From: JAAELZ01 sp965209105
GTDB lineage: Bacteria; Pseudomonadota; Gammaproteobacteria; Arenicellales; Poriferihabitantaceae
Length of the DNA: 64,000 nt
Direction: 5' to 3'
Assembly: GCA_965209105.1 (NCBI GenBank)
Contig: CBDBQB010000006.1
Coordinates: forward strand, 1 to 64,000
Shown here: one piece after another, positions 44,048 to 52,270 of the stretch
How the letters are laid out: each line of letters starts with the position of its first letter
How positions within the stretch are numbered: position 1 is the stretch's first letter
Made by a program: the position numbers and the translations under genes
Notes under the pieces: generated by a model
The model's input: the letters and a program-made list of their open reading frames with translations, nothing else
Database searches by the model: none
What the model was told of the DNA's origin: nothing

Positions 44048-45976
44048 TTGCCACCATTTTTAAAAAATATTGCACTTTGGGTCGTCATCGCCATGGTGTT
44101 GATGTCCGTTTTCAATAGTTTCGCGCCACAAGGCGTCAGCAAAAAAACTGAAATTGATTACAGTACTTTCTTAGAGGAAGTGAGTGCCGGCAATGTTGAA
44201 AGCGTGGTGATCTCCGAGGATCAGATACGTGGCCGGAGCAAGGATGATCGAGAATTTACCACTATGTCTCCTGGCGATCCTGAATTGGTGAACCAATTAT
44301 ATAAATACGGGGTACGCATCAAGGCAGAGCGTGAAGAAGGGCCCGGATTTTTAATGCAAATTTTGATCTCTTGGTTCCCATTTCTGTTGTTGATTGGTGT
44401 TTGGATTTACATCATGCGCCAGATGCAGGGTGGCGGTGGAAAGGGCGCGATGAGTTTTGGAAAAAGTAAGGCGCAGTTATTGAGCGAAGATAAAAATAAT
44501 GTCACCTTCGATGATGTCGCCGGTGTCGACGAGGCCGAAGAAGAAGTAGAAGAGCTGGTCGATTTTTTGAAAGACCCTTCAAAATTCCATAAGTTGGGAG
44601 GGCGTATGCCGCGTGGTATCCTGATGACGGGTAGCCCCGGCACGGGTAAAACCTTATTGGCAAGGGCTATTGCGGGCGAAGCGCAAGTGCCTTTTTATAC
44701 GATTTCAGGTTCAGATTTTGTCGAAATGTTTGTCGGTGTTGGCGCCTCTCGCGTGCGCGATATGTTTGCCCAAGCAAAGAAGAATTCGCCGTGTATTATC
44801 TTTATCGATGAAATAGATGCCGTCGGGCGCAAACGTGGCGCAGGCTTAGGCGGTGGGCATGATGAGCGTGAACAAACATTAAACCAACTGCTGGTCGAAA
44901 TGGATGGTTTTGATGGAAGTGAGGGCGTGATTGTTATCGCTGCCACCAACCGTCCTGATGTCTTAGATCCAGCGCTGCTTCGACCCGGACGGTTTGATCG
45001 TCAAGTGGTTGTCCCTTTGCCCGATATCTTGGGGCGCGAAGCCATTTTAAAGATTCACATGCGTAAAGTGCCGTTGGGGGATGATATCAATGCTAAAACG
45101 ATTGCACGTGGGACGCCCGGGTTCTCTGGCGCAGATTTAGCCAATTTGATCAATGAGGCGGCTTTATTTGCAGCCAAAGAGGGCTTGAAACGCGTGACGA
45201 TGGCGCAGTTTGAAAAAGCCAAGGACAAGGTGGTCATGGGGGTAGAGCGTCGTTCTTTGGTGATGCCAGAAGAAGAGCGCAAGAATACGGCTTATCACGA
45301 GTCAGGGCATACTGTTGTTGCCAAGGTGTTAAAAGACCATACTGATCCGGTTCATAAAGTGACCATTATTCCGCGTGGCCGCGCTTTAGGTGTCACCATG
45401 CAAATGCCCGAAGAAGATCGATATAGTCACAATCGTCAATATTTACTGGCGAGAATTGCGGTGCTAATGGGCGGGCGTATTGCTGAAGAGGTATTTATGG
45501 ATCAAATGACCACCGGTGCGTCGAATGATTTTGAAGTGGCAACCGATTTGGCACAAAAAATGGTCTCTAAGTGGGGGATGAGCGATAAGCTTGGGCCGCG
45601 GGTCTATGGCGATGCTGAAAGCGAGGTCTTTCTCGGCCAAGATATCACTTCACACAACAACTTAAGCCCAGCCGTACAGGAATCGGTAGACGCAGAAGTC
45701 ACGCGTATTATCAATGAAGAGTACGCCAGAGCGCGGAAGATAATCGAAGACGAGCGCGCGACAATTGAGGTCATGGCGCAAACGTTGCTTGAATGGGAAA
45801 CGCTCGATGCTGATCAAATTGATGACATCATGGCTGGAAAGCCTCCTCGTCCGCCTGTTGAAAAGACCAAGCAGAAAAAGAAATCAACCAAGGCGAAAGC
45901 CTCCGATTCGACTGAGGACGTCGCTGCTGGTGACGAAGATGATAAGGATCTACCCGATCCAAATCATCCGGCCTAA
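44048..45976 (+). CDS. ftsH: ATP-dependent zinc metalloprotease FtsH
   Basis: FtsH (642 aa) is a membrane-bound AAA protease that degrades misfolded membrane proteins and regulators such as LpxC and sigma-32. It has two membrane helices (residues 7-23 and about 104-122), Walker A GSPGTGKT, Walker B IIFIDEIDAVG, the SRH region ATNRPDVLDPALLRPGRFDR, the zinc site HESGHTVVAK and a charged C-terminal tail. The start is TTG 44048, with GAGG upstream. A TATAAT box at 44002-44007 may be its -10 element. folP, often between ftsH and glmM, is absent. Confidence 0.97.
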   Translation: MPPFLKNIALWVVIAMVLMSVFNSFAPQGVSKKTEIDYSTFLEEVSAGNVESVVISEDQIRGRSKDDREFTTMSPGDPELVNQLYKYGVRIKAEREEGPGFLMQILISWFPFLLLIGVWIYIMRQMQGGGGKGAMSFGKSKAQLLSEDKNNVTFDDVAGVDEAEEEVEELVDFLKDPSKFHKLGGRMPRGILMTGSPGTGKTLLARAIAGEAQVPFYTISGSDFVEMFVGVGASRVRDMFAQAKKNSPCIIFIDEIDAVGRKRGAGLGGGHDEREQTLNQLLVEMDGFDGSEGVIVIAATNRPDVLDPALLRPGRFDRQVVVPLPDILGREAILKIHMRKVPLGDDINAKTIARGTPGFSGADLANLINEAALFAAKEGLKRVTMAQFEKAKDKVVMGVERRSLVMPEEERKNTAYHESGHTVVAKVLKDHTDPVHKVTIIPRGRALGVTMQMPEEDRYSHNRQYLLARIAVLMGGRIAEEVFMDQMTTGASNDFEVATDLAQKMVSKWGMSDKLGPRVYGDAESEVFLGQDITSHNNLSPAVQESVDAEVTRIINEEYARARKIIEDERATIEVMAQTLLEWETLDADQIDDIMAGKPPRPPVEKTKQKKKSTKAKASDSTEDVAAGDEDDKDLPDPNHPA

Positions 45977-45985
45977 GAGGCTGAG

Positions 45986-47341
45986 ATGAGTGCCTTGTTT
46001 GGTACGGATGGGGTGCGTGGGGAGTTTGGAACAGCACCCATCACACCGGAAAATATTCTTAAACTTGGCTGGGCAGTGGGCAGTGTATTACGTGAACGAA
46101 AAGAGAGCGCTAATCCACAAGTCCTGATCGGCAAGGATACCCGAATATCTGGTTATATTTTGGAGTCTGCACTCGAAGCAGGCTTTGCGTCTGCGGGCAT
46201 GAATGTTTCCTTGCTCGGGCCCATGCCGACACCCGGCATCGCATATTTGACTCGAACCGCACGCGCAGCGGCTGGGGTCGTGGTCAGCGCCTCGCATAAT
46301 CCCTATTCTGATAATGGCATAAAGTTTTTTTCCTCCGATGGTTATAAGCTTAATGACGAATTGATCCGCGAAGTCGAAACAAAGATGGCGGAACCTATGC
46401 AATGCGTCGCGTCGGAAAAGCTCGGAAAAGCACACAGATTTCCCGACGCAGAAGGTCGCTATATCGAATTTTGTAAGCATACCTTGCCGTATCGCGTCTC
46501 ATTTGAAGGCTTAAAAATTGTGGTGGATTGTGCCAATGGTGCGGCTTATAACATTGCGCCCAGCGTGTTTTCAGAATTGGGTGCTGAAGTGGTCAGTATC
46601 GGTGTATCGCCGGATGGCTACAATATTAATCAAGGCTGCGGCTCGACAGATCTCGCGCCCTTAAAAGCCGCAGTTGCGGCGGAGCAAGCTGACATTGGCA
46701 TTGCCTTAGATGGCGACGCGGATAGAGTCTTATTCGTTGACAATAAAGGCGAGGAGGTCGATGGCGATCAGGTCTTGTACTTACTCGCGATGTCAGATCA
46801 GGCAGATAAGCAACTTGGCGGGGGTGTTGTCGGGACCTTAATGACCAATCTATCATTGGAACTGGCCTTGAAAGACGCGAGCATTCCGTTTGAGAGAGCA
46901 GCGGTTGGGGATCGATTTGTACTCGAAAAGTTGCAACAGAATAATTGGTTGCTGGGTGGGGAAACGTCAGGACATATTATTTTCTTAGATAAAAATACCA
47001 CGGGCGATGGCATTGTAGCAGCCTTACAAGTTTTACGCGTCATGCGTCGTCAGGGGGAATCCTTATCGGCCTTGACCAACAAACTTTCCTTGTTTCCGCA
47101 AACAATGATTAATGTAAAAATTAAGCGCGGCGCTGGCGAACAGATTGTAAAAAATGAGCGTGTTTGCGCCGCAGTCAAGCAGGCTGAGCAGAAAATGGGG
47201 CGCGCGGGTCGAGTGGTACTTCGCCCCTCGGGTACCGAGCCTTTGGTTCGTGTTATGGTTGAGGGCGAGCAGGCGGATTCCGTGCAGGAAATTAGCCAAG
47301 ATATTGCGCAGGTGGTCGAACGGGTTAGCGCGCAGATTTAA
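45986..47341 (+). CDS. glmM: Phosphoglucosamine mutase
   Basis: GlmM (451 aa) converts glucosamine-6-phosphate to glucosamine-1-phosphate for peptidoglycan and lipopolysaccharide. The start LFGTDGVRGEFG, the active serine loop GVVVSASHNPYSDNG, the metal loop ALDGDADRVLFVD, the sugar loop GGETSGHIIF and the phosphate loop RPSGTEPLVRVMVE are all present and complete. It lies 9 nt after ftsH, so the two are likely in one operon. Nothing odd is seen. Confidence 0.97.
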   Translation: MSALFGTDGVRGEFGTAPITPENILKLGWAVGSVLRERKESANPQVLIGKDTRISGYILESALEAGFASAGMNVSLLGPMPTPGIAYLTRTARAAAGVVVSASHNPYSDNGIKFFSSDGYKLNDELIREVETKMAEPMQCVASEKLGKAHRFPDAEGRYIEFCKHTLPYRVSFEGLKIVVDCANGAAYNIAPSVFSELGAEVVSIGVSPDGYNINQGCGSTDLAPLKAAVAAEQADIGIALDGDADRVLFVDNKGEEVDGDQVLYLLAMSDQADKQLGGGVVGTLMTNLSLELALKDASIPFERAAVGDRFVLEKLQQNNWLLGGETSGHIIFLDKNTTGDGIVAALQVLRVMRRQGESLSALTNKLSLFPQTMINVKIKRGAGEQIVKNERVCAAVKQAEQKMGRAGRVVLRPSGTEPLVRVMVEGEQADSVQEISQDIAQVVERVSAQI

Positions 47342-47487
47342 GCGTGCGCGACACTAATATCTCTAAGTTTTTAGCCTCAAAATTCAAATCATGTTTATGT
47401 AATAAGTGATTGATACTTATAATATAAAACCAAAATTAATCTTGATTTAGTCAGGAAACACTAGGCAGCATAGCTTGCCAATATATT

Positions 47488-48621
47488 ATGAGCATAGACC
47501 ACTTTGATCTCTCACCCGGTATGCGAATGCGCTCGTATATCCAGCGTGTCGCCACTGGCCCGGAGCTCGGCAAATCGATTTCAGAGGCTGAAGCACACGA
47601 TGGCATGATATCGGTACTCGGTGGCGAAATGGACCCCGTCCAGTCTGCTGTGTATTTAATCGGGTTGCGTATGAAGCGCGAGACGGAAGCCGAAAACATT
47701 GGCTCGATTAAAGGCTTGCTTCAGTCCGTACAAACCGCCAAAGTTGATACAGATGATTTGATTGATATTGCCGACCCGTTTGATGGCTATACGCGAGCGG
47801 TGCCCGCGTCGACTTTTTTACCCGCCGTATTGAGCGCTTGTGGTTTACCGACAGTGTTGCAGGGTGCCGAGTATATCGGCCCTAAGTATGGCGTCACACA
47901 TCGAAAGATTTTGCGTGCGGCAGGTGCCAATGTTGATTTAAGCCCTGAGCAAGCCGCTGCGCAAATATCCAATCCCAGTGTAGGCTGGGCCTATCTTGAT
48001 CAGCGGCATAGCTGCCCAGCTTTACACGCGATTTTACCGCTGAGAGAACGCATGGTTAAACGCAGCGTGCTCACAACCATTGAAACTATAACGCGTCCTT
48101 TGCATGCCACACGGACACATATGATGGGCGGTTTCGTGCATCGTGCATATCCTCCTGTGTATACCTTGTTGGCCAGAGTGGCGGGCTATCATTCGGCGAT
48201 GGTCGTGCGCGGGGTCGAAGGCGGCGTATTACCGTCTTTATCCCAAGTTGCACGATACTTCCGGTTTATGGGCGGCAGCGAAGATGAAAAGGTTCGATTA
48301 GATCCCGCAGAAATTGGGATTACGCAAAAAGACCGCGCGATTCCAATACCTGACGATATGCCCAAACCTGTTCGGCAAAAAGATGCACTGGCCTCGCCAG
48401 TCGATACAGAAGCCTTAGCGGCGCTTTCCGCGAAACTCGGGAAGGCGGCGCTAGCCGGCGAAAAAGGCGCGATGCACGATAGCTTGATATATGGCGCCGC
48501 GATTTGCTTACAACATACCGGCAGAGTCCCCGATTTAGCGAGCGGGGCAAATAAGGCGCGTGAAGCCATTGTATCGGGAACTGCAAAAGCCAAATTTGAT
48601 GCGGTGATTGAAAACCAGTAG
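47488..48621 (+). CDS. TrpD-like (YbiB-type) phosphoribosyltransferase family protein
   Basis: The 377-aa protein belongs to the anthranilate phosphoribosyltransferase/glycosyltransferase family 3 fold. It has the N-terminal helical domain (EAEAHDGMISVLGGEMDPVQSAVYLIGLRMK), the DPFDGYTRAV-x-ASTFLPAVLSACG region equivalent to the glycine-rich PRPP site, and VVRGVEGGVLPSLS. The PRPP loop (normally GTGGD) is replaced by FDGYTR, so it is probably not a tryptophan enzyme; YbiB relatives bind nucleic acid. It is followed 12 nt later by a GshB-like gene, which suggests joint function. Confidence 0.78.
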   Translation: MSIDHFDLSPGMRMRSYIQRVATGPELGKSISEAEAHDGMISVLGGEMDPVQSAVYLIGLRMKRETEAENIGSIKGLLQSVQTAKVDTDDLIDIADPFDGYTRAVPASTFLPAVLSACGLPTVLQGAEYIGPKYGVTHRKILRAAGANVDLSPEQAAAQISNPSVGWAYLDQRHSCPALHAILPLRERMVKRSVLTTIETITRPLHATRTHMMGGFVHRAYPPVYTLLARVAGYHSAMVVRGVEGGVLPSLSQVARYFRFMGGSEDEKVRLDPAEIGITQKDRAIPIPDDMPKPVRQKDALASPVDTEALAALSAKLGKAALAGEKGAMHDSLIYGAAICLQHTGRVPDLASGANKAREAIVSGTAKAKFDAVIENQ

Positions 48622-48633
48622 GGCTTTGTCGCT

Positions 48634-49557
48634 ATGAAACACGCTTTTATCATGGACCCGCTCGAGAAGGTCAAACCTTGGAAGGATACGTCGTATTTTC
48701 TGATGTTAGCCGCCGCTGAGCGCGGCCACGAGGTCTGCTATCTCGATCAGCAAGATTTGTATTTAGAGCATGATCAATTGATGGCTAAGGTGACTTGGCT
48801 TGAGGTGTACGATGATCACGACCAGCCGTTTAAGCTTATCTCCGAGCAGCGACTTTCAATGTCGGCCTTGGATGTGGTGTGGTTGCGCACCGATCCGCCG
48901 TTTGACCGGCGTTATTTTTATACCACGTTGTTGCTCGATTTTCTGCCTTCACGTGTCAAAGTCGTCAACCGACCTGATGGCGTGCGCGACTGGAATGAAA
49001 AATTGGCCGCGATCCATTTTCCGGACTTAACACCTAGAACCTGCGTCAGCAATAATATTGAAACGATCAAATCATTTGCTGAACAACATGCACGTATAAC
49101 GCTCAAACCTGTCGATGGATTTGGTGGCAAGGGTATTTTCTTTTATAGTCCTGGGGAGGAACCCGAAACCGTACTCGATCAGGCCACGCACCAAGGCCAA
49201 CATTGGGTCATTGCACAGGAATATTTGCCCGCCGCAAAAATGGGCGACAAGCGTATTTTATTGGTAGAAGGCCAGCCAATTGGGGCGATTTTGCGGGTTC
49301 ATGCGGACAATAAAGAATTGAACAACCTTGATATGGGCGGAACAGCTGAAGAAGTTGAGCTCGATGCCGAAGATATTGTAATTTGCAAGGCGCTTAAATC
49401 ACAGCTCATATCGCGGGGCATGTTTTTTGTTGGGATAGACGTAATCGGCGGCAAGTTAATAGAAATCAATGTCACCAGTCCAACTGGGCTGCAAGAATTG
49501 AGCCGTTTTTCGGGCATCGCACATCACCAGAATATGATCGAACGACTGGAACTTTAG
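48634..49557 (+). CDS. gshB: Glutathione synthetase-like ATP-grasp ligase
   Basis: This 307-aa protein matches the GshB fold: N-terminal FIMDPLEKVKPWKDTSYFLM, VVWLRTDPPFDRRYFYTTLLLD, RPDGVRDWNEKLAA, the ATP-grasp glycine-rich loop KPVDGFGGKGIFF and the metal site FVGIDVIGGKLIEINVTSPTGLQEL. These residues match glutathione synthetases closely, so ligation of glycine to gamma-glutamylcysteine is likely. Its partner gene upstream is the TrpD-like protein; gshA is not nearby, so a specialised paralog remains possible. Confidence 0.85.
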   Translation: MKHAFIMDPLEKVKPWKDTSYFLMLAAAERGHEVCYLDQQDLYLEHDQLMAKVTWLEVYDDHDQPFKLISEQRLSMSALDVVWLRTDPPFDRRYFYTTLLLDFLPSRVKVVNRPDGVRDWNEKLAAIHFPDLTPRTCVSNNIETIKSFAEQHARITLKPVDGFGGKGIFFYSPGEEPETVLDQATHQGQHWVIAQEYLPAAKMGDKRILLVEGQPIGAILRVHADNKELNNLDMGGTAEEVELDAEDIVICKALKSQLISRGMFFVGIDVIGGKLIEINVTSPTGLQELSRFSGIAHHQNMIERLEL

Positions 49558-49680
49558 CATTGTAGAGTACGTATCAAGCTGAGGGTTGGCTGTGCTGCGC
49601 CGTTTCGCTGTGAATTGTGCCTTTAAAAATTTTTAAGGAAGGCGTAGATTCATTCTGGAATATGATTTGAGCGAAGAAAT

Positions 49681-50283
49681 ATGTTTTCGAACGTAGACTT
49701 GCTGTTGCCATTTATCATTGTTGCTTACACCATGTGGGCGACACCGGGGCCCAATAACATGATGCTCGCTTATTCCGGCGCACGATTCGGCATTCTGCCC
49801 AGTATGCCGCATGTATTGGGGATTGTTGCGGGTACCTTGGTGTTGAATGGTTTGGCGGTTTTGGGCTTAAAGCCATTGATTGACCAATGGCCTGTATCAT
49901 TGCTCATCCTTAAGATTGTCGGCAGTATATGGTTAATTAAGATCGGCTGGAAAATGGCAAATGCCGCAACGGCTAGCCGTGCAGAAGCAGAGCCCCAGCC
50001 GATGCGATTTCACGCCGCCTTGTTATTTCAATTTGCCAATCCTAAAGCGATTTCTGCAACGCTGGCGCTCGTCAGCCTATTACTGGTTGCGATTGAAAAA
50101 GATCAGACACTATTTTGGATATCTCTGATTATCATACCCCCGCTCGTGTTCGTGGCGATTTTACCGTGGTTATTCGCGGGTCGATCGATCAGACGATTTT
50201 TGTCGACTCCCAAGCGGTGGAAGTGGTTTAGCTGGGTGACGGGTGGCTTGACCGCATCGTGTGCGATATTTTTATGGCTTTAG
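49681..50283 (+). CDS. LysE/RhtB-family amino-acid exporter
   Basis: The 200-aa membrane protein has the LysE/RhtB start LLLPFIIVAYTMWATPGPNNMML, the GILPSMPHVLGIVAG loop, and FQFANPKAISATLALVSL in the middle, with about six membrane helices. The family exports amino acids such as homoserine, threonine or lysine; the substrate cannot be assigned. It stands alone, 123 nt after gshB, and is the last ordinary gene before the foreign-looking segment that starts near 50368. Confidence 0.88.
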   Translation: MFSNVDLLLPFIIVAYTMWATPGPNNMMLAYSGARFGILPSMPHVLGIVAGTLVLNGLAVLGLKPLIDQWPVSLLILKIVGSIWLIKIGWKMANAATASRAEAEPQPMRFHAALLFQFANPKAISATLALVSLLLVAIEKDQTLFWISLIIIPPLVFVAILPWLFAGRSIRRFLSTPKRWKWFSWVTGGLTASCAIFLWL

Positions 50284-50387
50284 GTTTTTATGACCATCAG
50301 ATAAGATGGCGTTAACTGAAACTTCAATAATCGTGATTTGTCTTCGATTGTGAGAAGAGGAATATCATTATCAAGCTGGCTGACCCC

Positions 50388-50567
50388 ATGATCATCGTTG
50401 GAGGAAACTTAAATTACATTGGCGTGGGCGCTTCAGCTGCATACTATGGCCTTTCCACGATCAATTATGCCTCTAGTGTCTTATTTCATAATATCCCTCA
50501 ATGGGACTGGAACCAAATACCACACGGCACATTCTGGGGTTTAGTTGGGTTTCATGATGTTGAATGA
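50388..50567 (+). pseudogene. Possible gene remnant beginning at the left inverted repeat
   Basis: An open frame of 59 codons starts at the ATG right after the left 19-bp repeat and is also open upstream through it. It encodes MIIVGGNLNYIGVGASAAYY and more, rich in Gly, Tyr and Trp, and it looks like the C-terminal end of a larger protein. Its stop (TGA at 50565) overlaps the ATGATG start of the next gene, a junction typical of real operons. It may be the tail of a truncated gene whose partner is the next gene. I recognise no family. Confidence 0.4.
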
Positions 50568-51114
50568 TATTGGACGATTTTGTAGGCAGCCTGTGGTTTG
50601 GCTAAAGAAGATTTTACCTGTGCTTTTATTGCTCTTCCTTTTTTGGGTTCTGATTAAGCTTTTTTTATACCAAGAAATACTAACGTATACCACATGTAAC
50701 GAATATACTGAAAAGGCAAGGAATGTTTCTCATATGGAGAGTTTGTCTCAATTGCTCAATGTAACTCTGAACGATAAAAACTTCCCAAATAATGCGCTCA
50801 ATAAGATGAGTGGTGGGTTAGCTAATTATTATATAGTGGACGATTACGTAGACTTGGATAGATATGTTCGGTTTATTGATAAAACGGATATTCGATTTTT
50901 TAATCTGGTGGTTGTCTCGGACAATATGGAAAGCGGCAAATTAAGCAAAATAGGCATTCATGGAATGAGACAAGAGATCCTTTTTGATGCTGATTACGAC
51001 CATGACACGAAGACGTATTTAATTAACTCTAAAAAAGTAGAGGTTGTTTGTAATAGGTGGTGTGTGTTCGGGTGGTGTAAAACGCGAGAAGATGTTAGTC
51101 CCCGGATAAAATAA
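50554..51114 (+). CDS. Hypothetical single-pass membrane protein of the cassette
   Basis: This is a 186-187-aa protein (ATG at 50554 or 50557; a TTG at 50545 is less likely). It has a short basic start, one membrane helix (about residues 21-40, LPVLLLLFLFWVLIKLFLYQ) and a polar outside domain of about 145 residues with five cysteines, three of them in VVCNRWCVFGWCKTR near the end. AT-rich codon use sets it apart from neighbouring genes and suggests recent acquisition. The overlap with the preceding remnant hints at a former two-gene unit. I find no family resemblance; an orphan immunity-type protein is one possibility. Confidence 0.6.
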   Translation: MMLNDIGRFCRQPVVWLKKILPVLLLLFLFWVLIKLFLYQEILTYTTCNEYTEKARNVSHMESLSQLLNVTLNDKNFPNNALNKMSGGLANYYIVDDYVDLDRYVRFIDKTDIRFFNLVVVSDNMESGKLSKIGIHGMRQEILFDADYDHDTKTYLINSKKVEVVCNRWCVFGWCKTREDVSPRIK

Positions 51115-51127
51115 GTTCAGGAATGTT

Positions 51128-51175
51128 CGGGGGACACGATACTTGGAATGTTCTGTTCCGGGGGACACGATACTT
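51128..51175 (+). repeat. Two tandem copies of a 17-nt motif
   Basis: CGGGGGACACGATACTT occurs at 51128-51144 and again at 51159-51175, 31 nt apart. GGAATGTTC precedes each copy, directly in the first and with a 5-nt insertion in the second. They lie just after the cassette gene and before the right inverted repeat. Confidence 0.75.
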
Positions 51176-51415
51176 AATTAAACTAGACTCTATGCGTAGA
51201 CTCTACAATATCAAGGGGTCATATATGAATGGCACTGACTTAAGGAGTAAGCCATTGAAATAAAGGAATTCAAGGGGTCAGCCAGCTTGATATTGTTTGC
51301 CTGTTAACTAACATGCTTGCCCCATAAACTCCCTATCATACTACTATGCTAAAGTCTCATTAGTCTGAAAAAATTGCCTGAATCGGGACTATAAGGGGAG
51401 GTTCAATATGCAGTT

Positions 51416-52018
51416 TTATACGTCTGGCGATGTTGTGTGTTCGCCTAGATTCTTTAGAATCCCGTTTTCAATACTGTAAATCCATCCATGAACAGAAAGC
51501 TCATTGTTTTGTTTCCATGCATTTTGCACAATAGTGGTGTTACATATGTTTTTGACTTGTTCTTTAACGTTGAGCTCGCAAAGTAAGTCTAGTTTTTTGT
51601 TGTGCTCAAGCCCTTTGAATTTCTCTGCATTAAAACGAAGGACGTCCTTTACATGGCGCAACCAATTATCTATCAGCCCGTGCTCTTGATTTTCTAATGC
51701 GGCTTTTATTCCACCGCAACCATAATGCCCACAAACAATAATGTGCTTAACCTTTAGGATATCAACAGCATACTGTATTACTGACAGACAATTTAGGTCT
51801 GTGTGGACAACGACATTTGCAATATTACGGTGGACAAATACTTCACCGGGCTGAAGATTGGTTATCTGATTAGCCGGTACGCGACTGTCAGAGCAGCCAA
51901 TCCATAAATATTCTGGTGACTGCTGCTGAGATAAGCGAGTGAAAAAATCCGGGTCTTTGCTTTTGATTGATTCTGCCCATGCTAAATTTTTTTCAAAGAG
52001 ATGACTTAATGTTTTCAA
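51416..52018 (-). CDS. Beta-class carbonic anhydrase
   Basis: The 200-aa enzyme interconverts carbon dioxide and bicarbonate. Zinc ligands are visible in WIGCSDSRVPA (Cys, Asp) and VCGHYGCGGIKAAL (His, Cys), and HRNIANVV is the family spacer. Sequence and length fit the Can type. It sits between two stretches of transposon-like sequence (50369-51292 and 52060-52200) and apart from other metabolic genes, so it may have arrived with them. As a housekeeping function for bicarbonate-dependent carboxylases it would be useful at atmospheric CO2. Confidence 0.95.
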   Translation of the reverse strand: MKTLSHLFEKNLAWAESIKSKDPDFFTRLSQQQSPEYLWIGCSDSRVPANQITNLQPGEVFVHRNIANVVVHTDLNCLSVIQYAVDILKVKHIIVCGHYGCGGIKAALENQEHGLIDNWLRHVKDVLRFNAEKFKGLEHNKKLDLLCELNVKEQVKNICNTTIVQNAWKQNNELSVHGWIYSIENGILKNLGEHTTSPDV

Positions 52019-52054
52019 TCTTTATATCTCCTCGCAACTTTTTGGAATATAACT

Positions 52055-52200
52055 TGGCAATGAGCGGCCGAATAAATGGGGAACCAATGGGGTTAGACGC
52101 CGAACTAATGGGATCAGATACGATTGACATATATTTTTCGGAATTATTTAGACTTTTCATTGCCACTCAAAATTAAAATTAATGGTGTCTGACGTTATAG
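52055..52200. repeat. Degenerate repeat-rich spacer
   Basis: In the 253-nt gap after the carbonic anhydrase start there are three spaced AATGGG words (AATGGGGAACC, AATGGGGTTAGACG, AATGGGATCAGATACG) and a final AATGGTGTCTGACG. The GGGGT-CAGA/TTAGA pattern resembles transposon ends. No gene is seen here. Confidence 0.35.
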
Positions 52201-52270
52201 GCTCTTATTGTATTCGCTCCTCGAAACGAACTCCATGACGTTTTCACAAAGGGTCGAGCCACCATACGGT

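Larger units (their letters stand above)
50369..51292. mobile_element. Cassette bounded by 19-bp inverted repeats
   Basis: A perfect 19-bp inverted repeat lies at 50369-50387 (TATCAAGCTGGCTGACCCC) and 51274-51292. The 924-bp interval is AT-richer than its surroundings and contains a remnant reading frame, one small membrane-anchored protein gene, and tandem copies of CGGGGGACACGATACTT at 51128-51144 and 51159-51175, each preceded by GGAATGTTC. Similar GGGGACACGATACTT sequences are, as I recall, common beside transposase genes in gammaproteobacteria. Near the right end TCAAGGGGTCA occurs twice. No transposase gene is present, so any movement would have needed help from elsewhere. Confidence 0.65.
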
